Source of the DNA: JALYRV01 sp040902895
GTDB taxonomy: Bacteria > Acidobacteriota > Vicinamibacteria > Vicinamibacterales > SCN-69-37
Reading direction: 5' to 3'
NCBI GenBank assembly: GCA_040902895.1
Contig: JBBDWL010000024.1
Coordinates: 1-64,000, forward strand
Length of the DNA stretch: 64,000 bases
Positions 54,207 through 62,146 of this stretch are shown here, one piece after another (within the stretch, counting starts at the first letter, position 1; the number at the start of each line of letters is the position of its first letter). The translations under genes and the position numbers were made by a program. The notes beneath the pieces are model-generated. The model saw only the letters and a list, made by a program, of their open reading frames with translations, ran no database searches and was not told the origin of the DNA.

Positions 54207-54523
54207 TCGTAGTCGTACGGGTCGCCGTCACCTTCGCAATCGGATCCTTCTTTGTTGCACTGGCACGAGACTTCGTTTTCGCACTGGACCGAGAATCCAC
54301 TGTCTGCATGGCAATACGCCGTGCCTTCACCGTTGCCGCAACAACCGCCGATGGCATTCATCACCCGCTCCGCGCAGTGCAAGCACCAGAACGTGTCTGG
54401 ATGGCACTCGGCGCAGGCTGTGCATTTCCGGCCCTCTTCATCGTCCTCCGCTTTCGCCGGCGCAGCGGCCAGCAGGAACACCAGCGCAATCATCGGCACC
54501 ATCGTTTGTTGCCATTTCTTCAT
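54203..54523 (-). CDS. Secreted Cys-rich peptide (12 cysteines), family not recognised
   Basis: A 106-residue precursor. The ATG at 54523 follows GGAGG. It has a clear Sec signal (MVPMIALVFLLAAAPAKA, cleavage after AKA). The mature 81 residues are acidic and hold 12 Cys, spaced at mature positions 9, 12, 15, 22, 25, 36, 37, 46, 56, 62, 64 and 71. Examples are CTACAEC, WCLHC, GGCCGN and CQCNKEGSDC. The tail DCEGDGDPYDYE is very acidic. The even Cys number and the two CxxC thioredoxin-fold genes 25 nt upstream suggest disulfide bonds; metal binding is the alternative. I do not recognise the family. The stop overlaps the permease start. Confidence 0.75.
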   Translation of the reverse strand: MKKWQQTMVPMIALVFLLAAAPAKAEDDEEGRKCTACAECHPDTFWCLHCAERVMNAIGGCCGNGEGTAYCHADSGFSVQCENEVSCQCNKEGSDCEGDGDPYDYE

Positions 54524-54548
54524 GACTATCCTCCACGGCCGGCGCGAG

Positions 54549-54995
54549 CTATCGCGCTGTCGCAGCCGCAATGACGGCTTTCTGTTGAACGGGAGTAAAC
54601 GGTCCTGTCCACACCCCTCGCTGCTTGCCCGCACGGTCGAACACGAGAATCGTAGGAGCCGCCTTCACTCCGGGCAGATCGCGACCCGGATACGGTCCGG
54701 ACGTCAGGCGATGAGGCTTGAAACTCAGAGCGTCGGTTCTCTTCTTGACGGGCCATACGCCATCCATCGCCACCACGACGACACGGCGCTTCGATCCGTC
54801 CATCCCCGGCAAGTTCATCAGTCGTTTATAGAACTCAATCGAGTCGAAGCACGGCTTGCAATCGCTCTCGAGCGCTATCACGATCGTCGACAACGTCCCC
54901 AGCTTGAGCGCTCTGATGTCATATGGCTTGACTGGAGCGGCCGGCGCCTGCGTGAGCATCCCCGTTAGCAGCAGCCAGCCAACGCCTGCTTTCAC
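54549..54995 (-). CDS. Secreted thioredoxin-fold protein with CKPC motif
   Basis: A 148-residue protein with an N-terminal signal (VGWLLLTGMLTQAPAAP) and a short thioredoxin-like domain: STIVIALESDCKPCFDSIEFYKRL carries the CxxC (C46, C49), and KAAPTILVFDRAGK provides the cis-proline. It would act outside the membrane as a thiol-disulfide oxidoreductase or reductant carrier. The GTG start overlaps the stop of the upstream thioredoxin-fold gene (GTGA). It precedes the Cys-rich peptide gene by 25 nt, so the peptide is its most likely substrate (inference). Confidence 0.82.
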   Translation of the reverse strand: MKAGVGWLLLTGMLTQAPAAPVKPYDIRALKLGTLSTIVIALESDCKPCFDSIEFYKRLMNLPGMDGSKRRVVVVAMDGVWPVKKRTDALSFKPHRLTSGPYPGRDLPGVKAAPTILVFDRAGKQRGVWTGPFTPVQQKAVIAAATAR

Positions 54996-55525
54996 TGGGA
55001 CACCGCCGCGCGCACCGCCTTGACGAGATCTTCTTCTTCATCGGGCGTAAGCTGCCCTGCCCAGCTCTTGCCCACGACGCCGTCCCTCCGAACAAGGAGG
55101 ACCGTCGGAGTCCCCTGAATCGACACGCCGCTTTGCCGCAGCAAGACGATCGGTCCAACGGGCACTCGATGGCCGTCGAGGTATTCGCGCATTTGGTCCG
55201 GCGTCTGTATCGAGACAACCGAGAGTCCCAGGCGTCCGTCTCGGACAACGTCCAGCTCCGCGAGCTGCCTGTAAAACCCCATGCTTTCAGTGCAGAACTG
55301 GCAGTTCGTACTCAGGGCGAGCACGAGACTCGCCTGCGCATTCACCGGCAACAGATCGCCATGAAGCCTCAATCGTGTCCCCTCGGCAATCGGCGGGGCC
55401 TTCGCGCCTGCGCGACCCGAACCGGCGAACGTCAGACGCTGCACCGCCACGGTCGTCACGACGAGACACATGACGATGAACACGATTTGGCTAATCTTTT
55501 CGAGATCAGGCAGCTTCCAGGACAT
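54992..55525 (-). CDS. Membrane-anchored thioredoxin-fold protein with CQFC motif
   Basis: A 177-residue protein. The ATG at 55525 follows GAGGAG. One membrane anchor (ISQIVFIVMCLVVTTVAVQRL) is followed by a thioredoxin-like domain outside the cell: SLVLALSTNCQFCTESMGFYRQL with CxxC at C75 and C78, and QGTPTVLLVRRDGVVGKSWAGQL with the cis-proline. It resembles TlpA/ResA-type redoxins in layout. It is the first gene of the coupled redoxin-redoxin-peptide-permease set, 138 nt downstream of the response regulator gene. Confidence 0.84.
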   Translation of the reverse strand: MSWKLPDLEKISQIVFIVMCLVVTTVAVQRLTFAGSGRAGAKAPPIAEGTRLRLHGDLLPVNAQASLVLALSTNCQFCTESMGFYRQLAELDVVRDGRLGLSVVSIQTPDQMREYLDGHRVPVGPIVLLRQSGVSIQGTPTVLLVRRDGVVGKSWAGQLTPDEEEDLVKAVRAAVSQ

Positions 55526-55663
55526 GGCGGCTCCTCTCCGGATTCGGAACGACGTGGACAGTAGCGCCCGAGAGCATCTGCAACCAGACACAATCGTTCG
55601 TAATTTCGCCCGGAAAATCATTCGAACGAAAATGCGCCTGGTGCCACGCGGCGCGGGTACTTC
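55526..55663. promoter_or_regulatory. Spacer between response regulator and redoxin genes with a TCGTTCG/CGAACGA dyad
   Basis: This 138-nt spacer has no gene. It contains inverted arms TCGTTCG (55594-55600) and CGAACGA (55623-55629) 22 nt apart, in a locally AT-richer stretch. It could hold the promoter or operator of the redoxin-peptide-permease genes; I found no convincing -35/-10 pair. Confidence 0.35.
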
Positions 55664-56539
55664 TTACCCGACCAGCTGCCGCAGTTTGCGAAGGCCCGCG
55701 TTCGTCTGGGGAACAAAGCGCTGCATCGCCAGAAATTGCTGCGGCGCCGGTCTGGAGCCACGGGGAGAGTCGGCAAGACCGGCACGAACAAGAAGATTGC
55801 GAAGCGTCCGGGAATCCGCAACGTCGAGCGACGCCTCCGGATCCCAAGCTTCAGTGGGATGCCGTACGAGCCGCAGCACGCGCGCGAGATCGCGCGCGTC
55901 GCGCGGATTGATGTCGAGTCGCGCGCACGTGGCGATCAGCGCAGTCCGGCTCACGCCGGCCGCGCGTGCCCAGCCCGCCAGCGTGCGCGGATCGGCAACC
56001 GCATCGCTCGCGCGCAACACGTACGTCGCCCATCTATGTGCGATGGATGGCCCTGCCCCGCTCGACGGCACCGGCTGCGCCTCTAGCGCCTGCAACTCTC
56101 GCAACACCGGCAGCACGAACTCATCGCCCACAAGCGGCTTCTCGAGCACCGTGCGTGCGCCAAGACGCATCGCGTCAACCGTCACGGCGACCGACGCGTG
56201 CGCGGTCGCCAGAATGAACGGCACCGTCTGTCCGCGCGCGCGCAATCGGCGGATCACCTCGAGGCCGTTGTCCGCGCCAAGCCGTAAATCGATCACGATG
56301 AGATCGAACGCGCGCTCGCCCGCGATGCGAAGACACGCGCCGGCGCTCGGCGCCACTTCCACCTGCACGCCGGTGTCCGCAAGGAGCAAGGCCCACGTCT
56401 CGAGCGACCTCACATCATCATCAACTAGCAGCACGCGGCGATGAGAGAGAGCGCCGAAGAGATCGGAAGAGTCGCAGACCACGAGCGAGCCGGAGCGCGC
56501 GCCTGACAGACCCGAGCCGAGCGAGGTGGAATAGCGCAT
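55664..56539 (-). CDS. Response regulator with a degenerate HTH output domain
   Basis: The 291-residue protein has a receiver domain preceded by 33 extra residues: RVLLVDDDVRSLETWALLL (acidic pocket 40-42), LIVIDLRLGADNGLEVIRRL (phospho-Asp 84), FILATAHAS (Thr112 region) and VLEKPL (Lys134). The C-terminal part, LAGWARAAGVSRTALIATCARLDINPRDARDLARVLRLVR, looks like a divergent AraC- or Fis-like helix-turn-helix. No sensor kinase lies nearby. It is upstream of, and in the same direction as, the redoxin-peptide-permease genes. Its promoter carries a perfect inverted repeat over the start point, suggesting autoregulation. Confidence 0.82.
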   Translation of the reverse strand: MRYSTSLGSGLSGARSGSLVVCDSSDLFGALSHRRVLLVDDDVRSLETWALLLADTGVQVEVAPSAGACLRIAGERAFDLIVIDLRLGADNGLEVIRRLRARGQTVPFILATAHASVAVTVDAMRLGARTVLEKPLVGDEFVLPVLRELQALEAQPVPSSGAGPSIAHRWATYVLRASDAVADPRTLAGWARAAGVSRTALIATCARLDINPRDARDLARVLRLVRHPTEAWDPEASLDVADSRTLRNLLVRAGLADSPRGSRPAPQQFLAMQRFVPQTNAGLRKLRQLVG

Positions 56540-56544
56540 GCCTC

Positions 56545-56567
56545 TGAAGGAACCTAAAGTTCCTTCA
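56545..56567. promoter_or_regulatory. Perfect 9-bp inverted repeat over the response regulator start point
   Basis: TGAAGGAAC, five bases (CTAAA), GTTCCTTCA. It lies 5 nt upstream of the response regulator ATG and covers the predicted transcription start. It is either a regulator-binding site or an RNA hairpin next to the AGAGG ribosome site. Confidence 0.75.
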
Positions 56568-56568
56568 C

Positions 56569-56597
56569 AGAATAAGGCAGCACGTTTATATCGTCAA
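56569..56597 (-). promoter_or_regulatory. Sigma70-type promoter of the response regulator gene
   Basis: Read on the minus strand: TTGACG, a 17-nt spacer, TATTCT. Transcription would begin near 56562. The -35 box overlaps the stop codon of the upstream acyltransferase gene. Confidence 0.7.
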
Positions 56598-57259
56598 CGA
56601 GGGGTGTGCAGAAACTGCAACGCGCGCGTTTCGAGGCTGTGCAAAACGTGTTCAAGCTCCAGGCGCGCTGCCTCGAGCCCGGCTTCGTCGAGTGCCGGCT
56701 CGACGTACATCGGTGCGCCAATAGCTATCGCGACCGTGGCGCGGGGCTTTGGGACCTGTGTCCCGTCCCAGCTGCGGGCACTCCAGTGCGCGGACGACTC
56801 GATGTGAAATGGCAGGATGGGCTGTCCGCTCGCGCTGGCGAGCCAGACGGCGCCGGGCTGCGCAACTTTCGCAGGTCCGCGCGGGCCATCGACGGTGAAG
56901 GCGACGGTCTTTCCCGCCGCAAGCTCACGTTTCATGCGGACCAGCGCACCTGCCGCGCCGCGCGACGTCGATCCGCGCGCCTGCGCGTAGCCGAAACGCT
57001 GCATCAGCCGTGCGATCCACTCGCCATCGAAATTCTGGCTCGTCATGGCGACGATGCCGCGGTTGCGGAAGTAGAGCGTGGCGGGCAGGATGCGGCCATG
57101 CCAGAGCGCGAGGACGGGCGTGCGGCCCGCGGCTTCGACGGCGTCGAGATGTTCCGTGCCGTCTTCGATCCAGGTGTACGTGCGCCCCAGCGCGCGCACG
57201 ATCGGCGCCGCCACTGAGGCAATGGCCGCGGCTTTCACCCGATCGCTGCGACTCAACAC
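56594..57259 (-). CDS. Lysophospholipid acyltransferase-like protein (DUF374)
   Basis: The 221-residue protein belongs to the DUF374 group of acyltransferases: VLALWHGRILPATLYFRNRGIVAMTSQNFDGEWIARLMQRFGYAQARGSTSRGAAGALVRM, then GKTVAFTVDGPRGPAKVAQPGAVWLASASGQPILPF. The WHGR His and the TVDGPRGP loop correspond to catalytic and substrate motifs of the family, which modifies lipid A or phospholipids at the inner membrane. GTG (57259) or the adjacent TTG may start it. The ETF-QO gene ends upstream with 27 nt between, filled by the dispersed repeat. Confidence 0.87.
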   Translation of the reverse strand: MLSRSDRVKAAAIASVAAPIVRALGRTYTWIEDGTEHLDAVEAAGRTPVLALWHGRILPATLYFRNRGIVAMTSQNFDGEWIARLMQRFGYAQARGSTSRGAAGALVRMKRELAAGKTVAFTVDGPRGPAKVAQPGAVWLASASGQPILPFHIESSAHWSARSWDGTQVPKPRATVAIAIGAPMYVEPALDEAGLEAARLELEHVLHSLETRALQFLHTPR

Positions 57260-57262
57260 GAA

Positions 57263-57283
57263 ATCACCAGATCACCAAATCCA
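57263..57283. repeat. Dispersed 21-bp repeat, exact match to 21434-21454
   Basis: The minus strand here begins TGGATTTGGTGATC and is identical over 21 bases to the start of the tract downstream of dnaJ. It fills most of the spacer between ETF-QO and the acyltransferase gene. Confidence 0.8.
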
Positions 57284-57286
57284 CCG

Positions 57287-58951
57287 TCACATCCCTTCGT
57301 ACGACGGCCCTTCGCCCCCTTCGGGCGGCACCCAGTCGATGACCTGATACGGATCCATGATGTCGCACGTCTTGCAGTGCACGCAGTTCGACGCATTGAT
57401 CTGCAGCCGCTTGCCCAGCTGCCCATCGTCGACCATCTCGTAGACGTTGGCGGGACAGAATTTCGTGCAGGGATTGCCGTACTCTTCGCGGCACCGCGTG
57501 CGGCAGATGTCCGTGTCGTGCACGATCAGGTGCGATGGCTGATCCTCGATGTGGCGCGTGCCGGAATAGTGCACGTTGGTGAGCTTGTCGAAGGTGAGCT
57601 CGCGATCGATCTTGACCGGGCGAATCGGCGCATCGGGATTCGGGTTCCCGCTGCCGTAGTACGCCGCGAGCGTCTGCATGCGCTCGTGCGGCGCATGCGC
57701 CGGCATCGGATCGTTCACCCACCATCCTCCCGTGACCAGCGACAGCCCTGAATACATCAGGCCCGGCAGCAAGCCGTGGGCGAATGACTGATGGACGTTG
57801 CGCACGGGATACAGCTCTCGGCGAACCTCGCTGGCGTCGATCGCCTGTTGATAGGCCGCGAGCCGCGCAAGCGAGGTGTCGCCGGCGCGCACGGCGTCGA
57901 ACGCCGTGTCCGCAGCGAGCATTCCCGTGCGCATCGCCAGGTGAATGCCCTTCAGCCGCATCGAGTTCAGAAACGCGCCGGCGTCGCCCGCAATGAGTCC
58001 GCCGTCCATGTGCACGCGCGGCACCGTGTGCCATCCGCCTTCGGGCAGCGCTTTCGCGCCATACCGGACCAGCGTGCCGCCCTGAAGGATGCCGCTGAAC
58101 AGCGAATGCTGCTTCGCCCGCTGGAAGGCCACGTGCGGGTCGAACATCGGGTCCTTGTAGTCGAGGCCGGTCACGAGTCCTGTCGCGACGAGCCCGTCGG
58201 GCATCGCGTACAGGAACATGCCGCCGAATTCTTCCTGCCGCAGCGGATACCCCATCGTGTGGATGACGGTGCCGGCGGCAATGCGATCCTTCGGCACTTC
58301 CCACAGTTCCTTGATGCCGATCGCATACATCTGCGGCTGCCGGCCCTCATCGAGCGCCAGCGTGCGAATCAGCGATTTCGTAAGGTTGCCGCGCACGCCA
58401 TCACAGAAGATGGTGACTTTCGCGCGAATGTCGACGCCCGGCTCGAAGGTGCCCTTCTTCTCTCCGGGCCTCCCGACGCCGCGGTCGCCCGTGCGCACGC
58501 CGATCACGGTCGAGCCGTCGTAGAGCACTTCCGACGCCGCAAAACCGCTGAAGATGTCGATGCCGGCGGCTTCCACCTGGCCGCCGAGCCACTTCACGAA
58601 CCGGCTGAGCGAGATGACGTAGTTGCCGTGATTGTTCATCGGCGGCGGCGTGATCGGGAACTTCAGCTTCGCCGACTCGGTGAGAAAGTACACCTCGTCG
58701 CGGACGACCGGCGTCGCGAGCGGCGCGCCCTTCGCCTCGAAATCTGGAATGAGCTGTGTGAGCGCCGATGGATCGAGCACGGCGCCCGAGAGCATATGCG
58801 CGCCGGCCTCGCGCGCTTTCTCGAGCACGGCAATCGCGAGCGGCTCGCCGCCCTTTGCCTGGAGTTGCGCAAGTCTGAGGGCGGCCGACATCCCGGCCGG
58901 CCCGCCGCCGACAATGAGGATGTCTACTTCGAGGGTTTCACGCGTCGCCAC
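57287..58951 (-). CDS. Electron transfer flavoprotein-ubiquinone oxidoreductase
   Basis: Passes electrons from reduced ETF to quinone in the membrane. The 554 residues begin with the FAD dinucleotide motif DILIVGGGPAGMSAALRL and continue with AHMLSGAVLDPSAL, MNNHGNYVISLSRFVKWLG, the second FAD region LIAGDAGAFLNSMRLKGIHLAM, and the ubiquinone-binding helices. The C-terminal 4Fe-4S ferredoxin domain has CPANVYE and CVHCKTCDIMDPYQ, with the expected Cys ligands. The GTG start fits the family. etfA and etfB are 3-7 kb away on the same strand. Confidence 0.97.
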   Translation of the reverse strand: MATRETLEVDILIVGGGPAGMSAALRLAQLQAKGGEPLAIAVLEKAREAGAHMLSGAVLDPSALTQLIPDFEAKGAPLATPVVRDEVYFLTESAKLKFPITPPPMNNHGNYVISLSRFVKWLGGQVEAAGIDIFSGFAASEVLYDGSTVIGVRTGDRGVGRPGEKKGTFEPGVDIRAKVTIFCDGVRGNLTKSLIRTLALDEGRQPQMYAIGIKELWEVPKDRIAAGTVIHTMGYPLRQEEFGGMFLYAMPDGLVATGLVTGLDYKDPMFDPHVAFQRAKQHSLFSGILQGGTLVRYGAKALPEGGWHTVPRVHMDGGLIAGDAGAFLNSMRLKGIHLAMRTGMLAADTAFDAVRAGDTSLARLAAYQQAIDASEVRRELYPVRNVHQSFAHGLLPGLMYSGLSLVTGGWWVNDPMPAHAPHERMQTLAAYYGSGNPNPDAPIRPVKIDRELTFDKLTNVHYSGTRHIEDQPSHLIVHDTDICRTRCREEYGNPCTKFCPANVYEMVDDGQLGKRLQINASNCVHCKTCDIMDPYQVIDWVPPEGGEGPSYEGM

Positions 58952-59031
58952 CGCCGATCATCATATCGCGGGGCCTGCTGGAGACCCATTCAGTCGTGGT
59001 ACCCTTTCGTGTTATTCAGGAGGGCTGGTTT

Positions 59032-61341
59032 ATGCGGCTCGATTTTGTGCAAGCCCTGCGATCCATTCGAGCGCGGCCGGCAGCGACGATTGGACTGGCC
59101 GCCGTCGTGGCCATCGGCATCGGCCTTGTCACGGTCATGTTCGCTCTTGCCGATCCTTTTCTCCTCAAGTCACTTCCCTATCCGAACTCTGACCGCATCG
59201 TCGTCATAAACGCTCATGTCGACCGTGCGAAGTACGACCCGTGGAATCCGCCTCCGCTTTCGCCGAGCGTTGACGACTTGAATGCGCGCGAAGATTTATT
59301 CCAAGCGGTGGCCGCTCACAGAAATCCCGGGACTGTCCGGTTTCGTCTGGCAGGTGGAGATGCGGTGGTCTACACGGCAGCGGTCACCGGTCGATTCGTC
59401 GAGGTGCTTGGCTTGCCGCCTCAGTCGCTCGAGCCCGGCGAGGGACTCCTGACGCATGGAGGGGCCAGACGCCTTTCCACAGAGCCGCTTTCAGAACGCT
59501 CACTGCCGAAAGCCGGTGGCGGCGCAGTGCATGTGCGGGGGGTTCTGCCCCCGTCATTTCTGTTTCCGACCCCTCGCGCGCTTTTTCCGTATGAACTGCT
59601 GGTACCGGGAGACAGCCGGGATGCCCGCTTGGGTAGCGCTTCGATCATCGCGCGCCTGCAGCGCGGCGTCACGCCTCTCGCCGCGCGTGACGCGATTCGT
59701 GGCATGACCGGGAAGGACAGCGCGCTGAACATCGAGATCGAGACGATCGACCATCACATGACGAAATCGGTGCGCCCGCTCGCGCTAGGCGCACTGCTCG
59801 CGGGTTTGCTCATTCTGCTTGTGTCGGTCGCCAACGCGGCTAATCTGGTACTCGCGCGTTGCGTGTACCGCGGGCGCGAGTTTGCGACGCGCGCGGCCAT
59901 TGGAGCGTCGCGCCTGGACATCGGCCGCCTCGTCGTCATTGAACTCGCCCTCATAGCCGTAATTGGGGCGCTTGCCGCGCTGGTGCTGGCGCAGTTGAGT
60001 CTCGTAGCCGCCGCGCGCTTGATGCCCGTGGAGTATCAGGTCCTGGGCGCGCCCGGGCTCACGTTGCGGGCGATCATTTTTGCGGCCGCCATGGCGGGGC
60101 TCGTGGTCGCAGCGGGCGCGGCAATCTCGCTGCCGGCCTGGCGCGCCCGTACCTTTGGCGGGACGTTCGTGCCATCGGGCCGCGACGCTTCGCGCATCCG
60201 GATCATGCGGTTCGCCCTCGCAAGCGGACAAACGGCCGTCGCCATGATTCTGCTGGCAAGCGCGGCGCTGCTCGTGCGATCGCAGTTCAACCTTGTCACG
60301 CAGGACACGGGCTACGACGGCAATGTCCTCGTCGCCACGGCCTCGTACGACCCGGCGCATCTCGGCATTGCGCTGCGCGAAGACATGAACGCCACGCTCC
60401 ATCGTCTTCGCCGCATTCCTGGGGTGTCGTCGACGGCAGCCTCAGGTGGAGGCATGCTCGATCGGAGCATCGGGGCAGGAGGCTTTTCGTTCCAGGGCCA
60501 GATGGTCCGAGCTGCCGTGAAACAAGTAACGCCGGGCTATTTCGAGACCGTGGGCTCGCGAGTGCTGGCCGGGCGCACTTTGCGGGCAGAAGACGCCAAC
60601 TTCACCGGTATGGTAATCACCGAATCGCTTGCGCGGGAGTTCGGCGAGCCAGCCGCGATCATTGGAAAGCGCGGCGGGCGCAATGCTGAAATTGTCGGCG
60701 TGATCCGCGATGAGTTCTTCCTGGCACTCGATCGACAACCGGCGGGCATGATGTTCACGGTGATGCGCGATGCCGAGCGGTGTACCGGCAACGGCTGCGA
60801 CAACCGGATCAACTATGTCATTCGCGCGACCGGTGATTCGGCAGGCATCGAGGCGCAGGTGCGACACGCCATCACCAGCGTGAACGGGAACGCGATCGTC
60901 ACCAATGTTGGTTCGATCGACGAGCGCCTCGCGGACAGCGTGCGCGATCGGTCATTCGCCACGATGATGCTCGTATTGTTCGCCGCAGCAGGGACGGCAG
61001 TCTGTGCCGCGGGACTCTTGTCTGTCGTGGGATTCGCGGTCACGCGCCGCACGCGGGAAATTGCGATCCGTGTGGCAATTGGCGCCACACCTCGCGCAGT
61101 GTTGCGGACCGTCGTGCTGGAGGGCGTAACTGCGGCGATCTGCGGAATCGCAGCGGGTCTCATCATCAACCAGTGGTTGTCGAAAGGCCTACAGAGCCTG
61201 AGCTATGGCGTTCAGCCAGGGGATGCGGCAACGACCGCCGCCGGCGCGGCCTTGATGATTGCCACGGCCGCCATTGGCGTCGTCATACCCGCCCGCCGCG
61301 CATTGCGTCTGTCGCCTTCGGATGGATTGCGGGTCGACTGA
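59032..61341 (+). CDS. MacB/FtsX-like orphan permease
   Basis: A 769-residue permease, the fifth of this type in the window and the only one on the plus strand. The ATG at 59032 follows AGGAGG. It lacks the soluble prefix: the first helix is TIGLAAVVAIGIGLVTVMFALADPFLLKSLPYPN. Two MacB-like cores and helix triplets follow, with FtsX motifs VSVANAANLVLARCVYRGREFATRAAIGAS and TRRTREIAIRVAIGATPRAVL. A Cys pair in ERCTGNGCDNR lies in the second periplasmic core. No ATPase or PadR gene is adjacent. It is convergent with the secreted protein gene. Confidence 0.87.
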   Translation: MRLDFVQALRSIRARPAATIGLAAVVAIGIGLVTVMFALADPFLLKSLPYPNSDRIVVINAHVDRAKYDPWNPPPLSPSVDDLNAREDLFQAVAAHRNPGTVRFRLAGGDAVVYTAAVTGRFVEVLGLPPQSLEPGEGLLTHGGARRLSTEPLSERSLPKAGGGAVHVRGVLPPSFLFPTPRALFPYELLVPGDSRDARLGSASIIARLQRGVTPLAARDAIRGMTGKDSALNIEIETIDHHMTKSVRPLALGALLAGLLILLVSVANAANLVLARCVYRGREFATRAAIGASRLDIGRLVVIELALIAVIGALAALVLAQLSLVAAARLMPVEYQVLGAPGLTLRAIIFAAAMAGLVVAAGAAISLPAWRARTFGGTFVPSGRDASRIRIMRFALASGQTAVAMILLASAALLVRSQFNLVTQDTGYDGNVLVATASYDPAHLGIALREDMNATLHRLRRIPGVSSTAASGGGMLDRSIGAGGFSFQGQMVRAAVKQVTPGYFETVGSRVLAGRTLRAEDANFTGMVITESLAREFGEPAAIIGKRGGRNAEIVGVIRDEFFLALDRQPAGMMFTVMRDAERCTGNGCDNRINYVIRATGDSAGIEAQVRHAITSVNGNAIVTNVGSIDERLADSVRDRSFATMMLVLFAAAGTAVCAAGLLSVVGFAVTRRTREIAIRVAIGATPRAVLRTVVLEGVTAAICGIAAGLIINQWLSKGLQSLSYGVQPGDAATTAAGAALMIATAAIGVVIPARRALRLSPSDGLRVD

Positions 61342-61344
61342 TCG

Positions 61345-62127
61345 TTACTGGAAATCCGCAGCGGTCAGCGGCGTATTGACGGCTATCGTCTGGAAACGAA
61401 TTTCCTCCCACCGCACGCCTTTGACCGTGCGCACGATGCGATGCGGCAGCATGAGGCCGTCGACTGCGCGGCGGTCCTCGAACGTGATGATGACCTCGAC
61501 GTCTTCGTTCTGGCCGCGCTGCATCCGTCCAGCTTTCCTGTCTTCGGCGGTTAGCGGCTGTCGGATGAAGAGTTTGTCGTCGTACCGCACGCGGAGCGGC
61601 ATGCCGGATGCCGCATCGAGGTCGATCCGCGCCGAGAACATCCCAGGGCCGGTCGCCAGCAGTAAATTGGGACTACCGGGGACTGGGGCCACCTTTACAT
61701 CGAGCATCCCCTTGGTGTCGGTCAACATGCCGAGCAGCCAGTGCGCCACCGGGACTTTCTGCCGCTCGACGAAGTCCGGCGTCGGCGGGTTTACGCCAAC
61801 CCGCACGTCGGGGCTCAGAGCCTTGATCTCGTGGATGGGCTTCAGCCCGTAGAAGCCACCGCGCTGCAGGGTTCCCTCTCTCTCATCGACGCGCACGTAA
61901 CGATCGGGAAATCCAAACTTGATCGTGACGGAATGCGTGGTGTCGAGTGGCTGGGCTGTGACGCCATTGAAGCCGGACATTGCCCGGCCCTTCAGGACAA
62001 GCGACTTCACGCCTCGAATTCGCGGGTCGCCTCCGACCGCCAGCCGGGCCTTGTCAACCGCGGTCTGTGATGGAATTGTTGAAAGCGTAAGGGCTGACGC
62101 CACGGCGAGTACGGCGGAAATGCGCAT
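61345..62127 (-). CDS. Secreted protein of unknown function
   Basis: A 260-residue protein with a signal peptide (ISAVLAVASALTLSTIPSQ). The ATG at 62127 follows AGGAGG. The mature part begins DKARLAVGGDPRIRGVKSLVLKG and contains VTIKFGFPDRYVRVDER, ASGMPLRVRYDDKL, VEVIITFEDRRAVDGLMLPHRI and a C-terminal EEIRFQTIAVNTPLTAADF. The order of strands resembles LolA/outer-membrane-lipoprotein-sorting-like periplasmic proteins, a common type in Acidobacteria, but I cannot assign a function. It lies 19 nt after etfA on the same strand and could be the last gene of that unit. Confidence 0.65.
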   Translation of the reverse strand: MRISAVLAVASALTLSTIPSQTAVDKARLAVGGDPRIRGVKSLVLKGRAMSGFNGVTAQPLDTTHSVTIKFGFPDRYVRVDEREGTLQRGGFYGLKPIHEIKALSPDVRVGVNPPTPDFVERQKVPVAHWLLGMLTDTKGMLDVKVAPVPGSPNLLLATGPGMFSARIDLDAASGMPLRVRYDDKLFIRQPLTAEDRKAGRMQRGQNEDVEVIITFEDRRAVDGLMLPHRIVRTVKGVRWEEIRFQTIAVNTPLTAADFQ

Positions 62128-62146
62128 TGACTTGCCTCCTCGTGCG

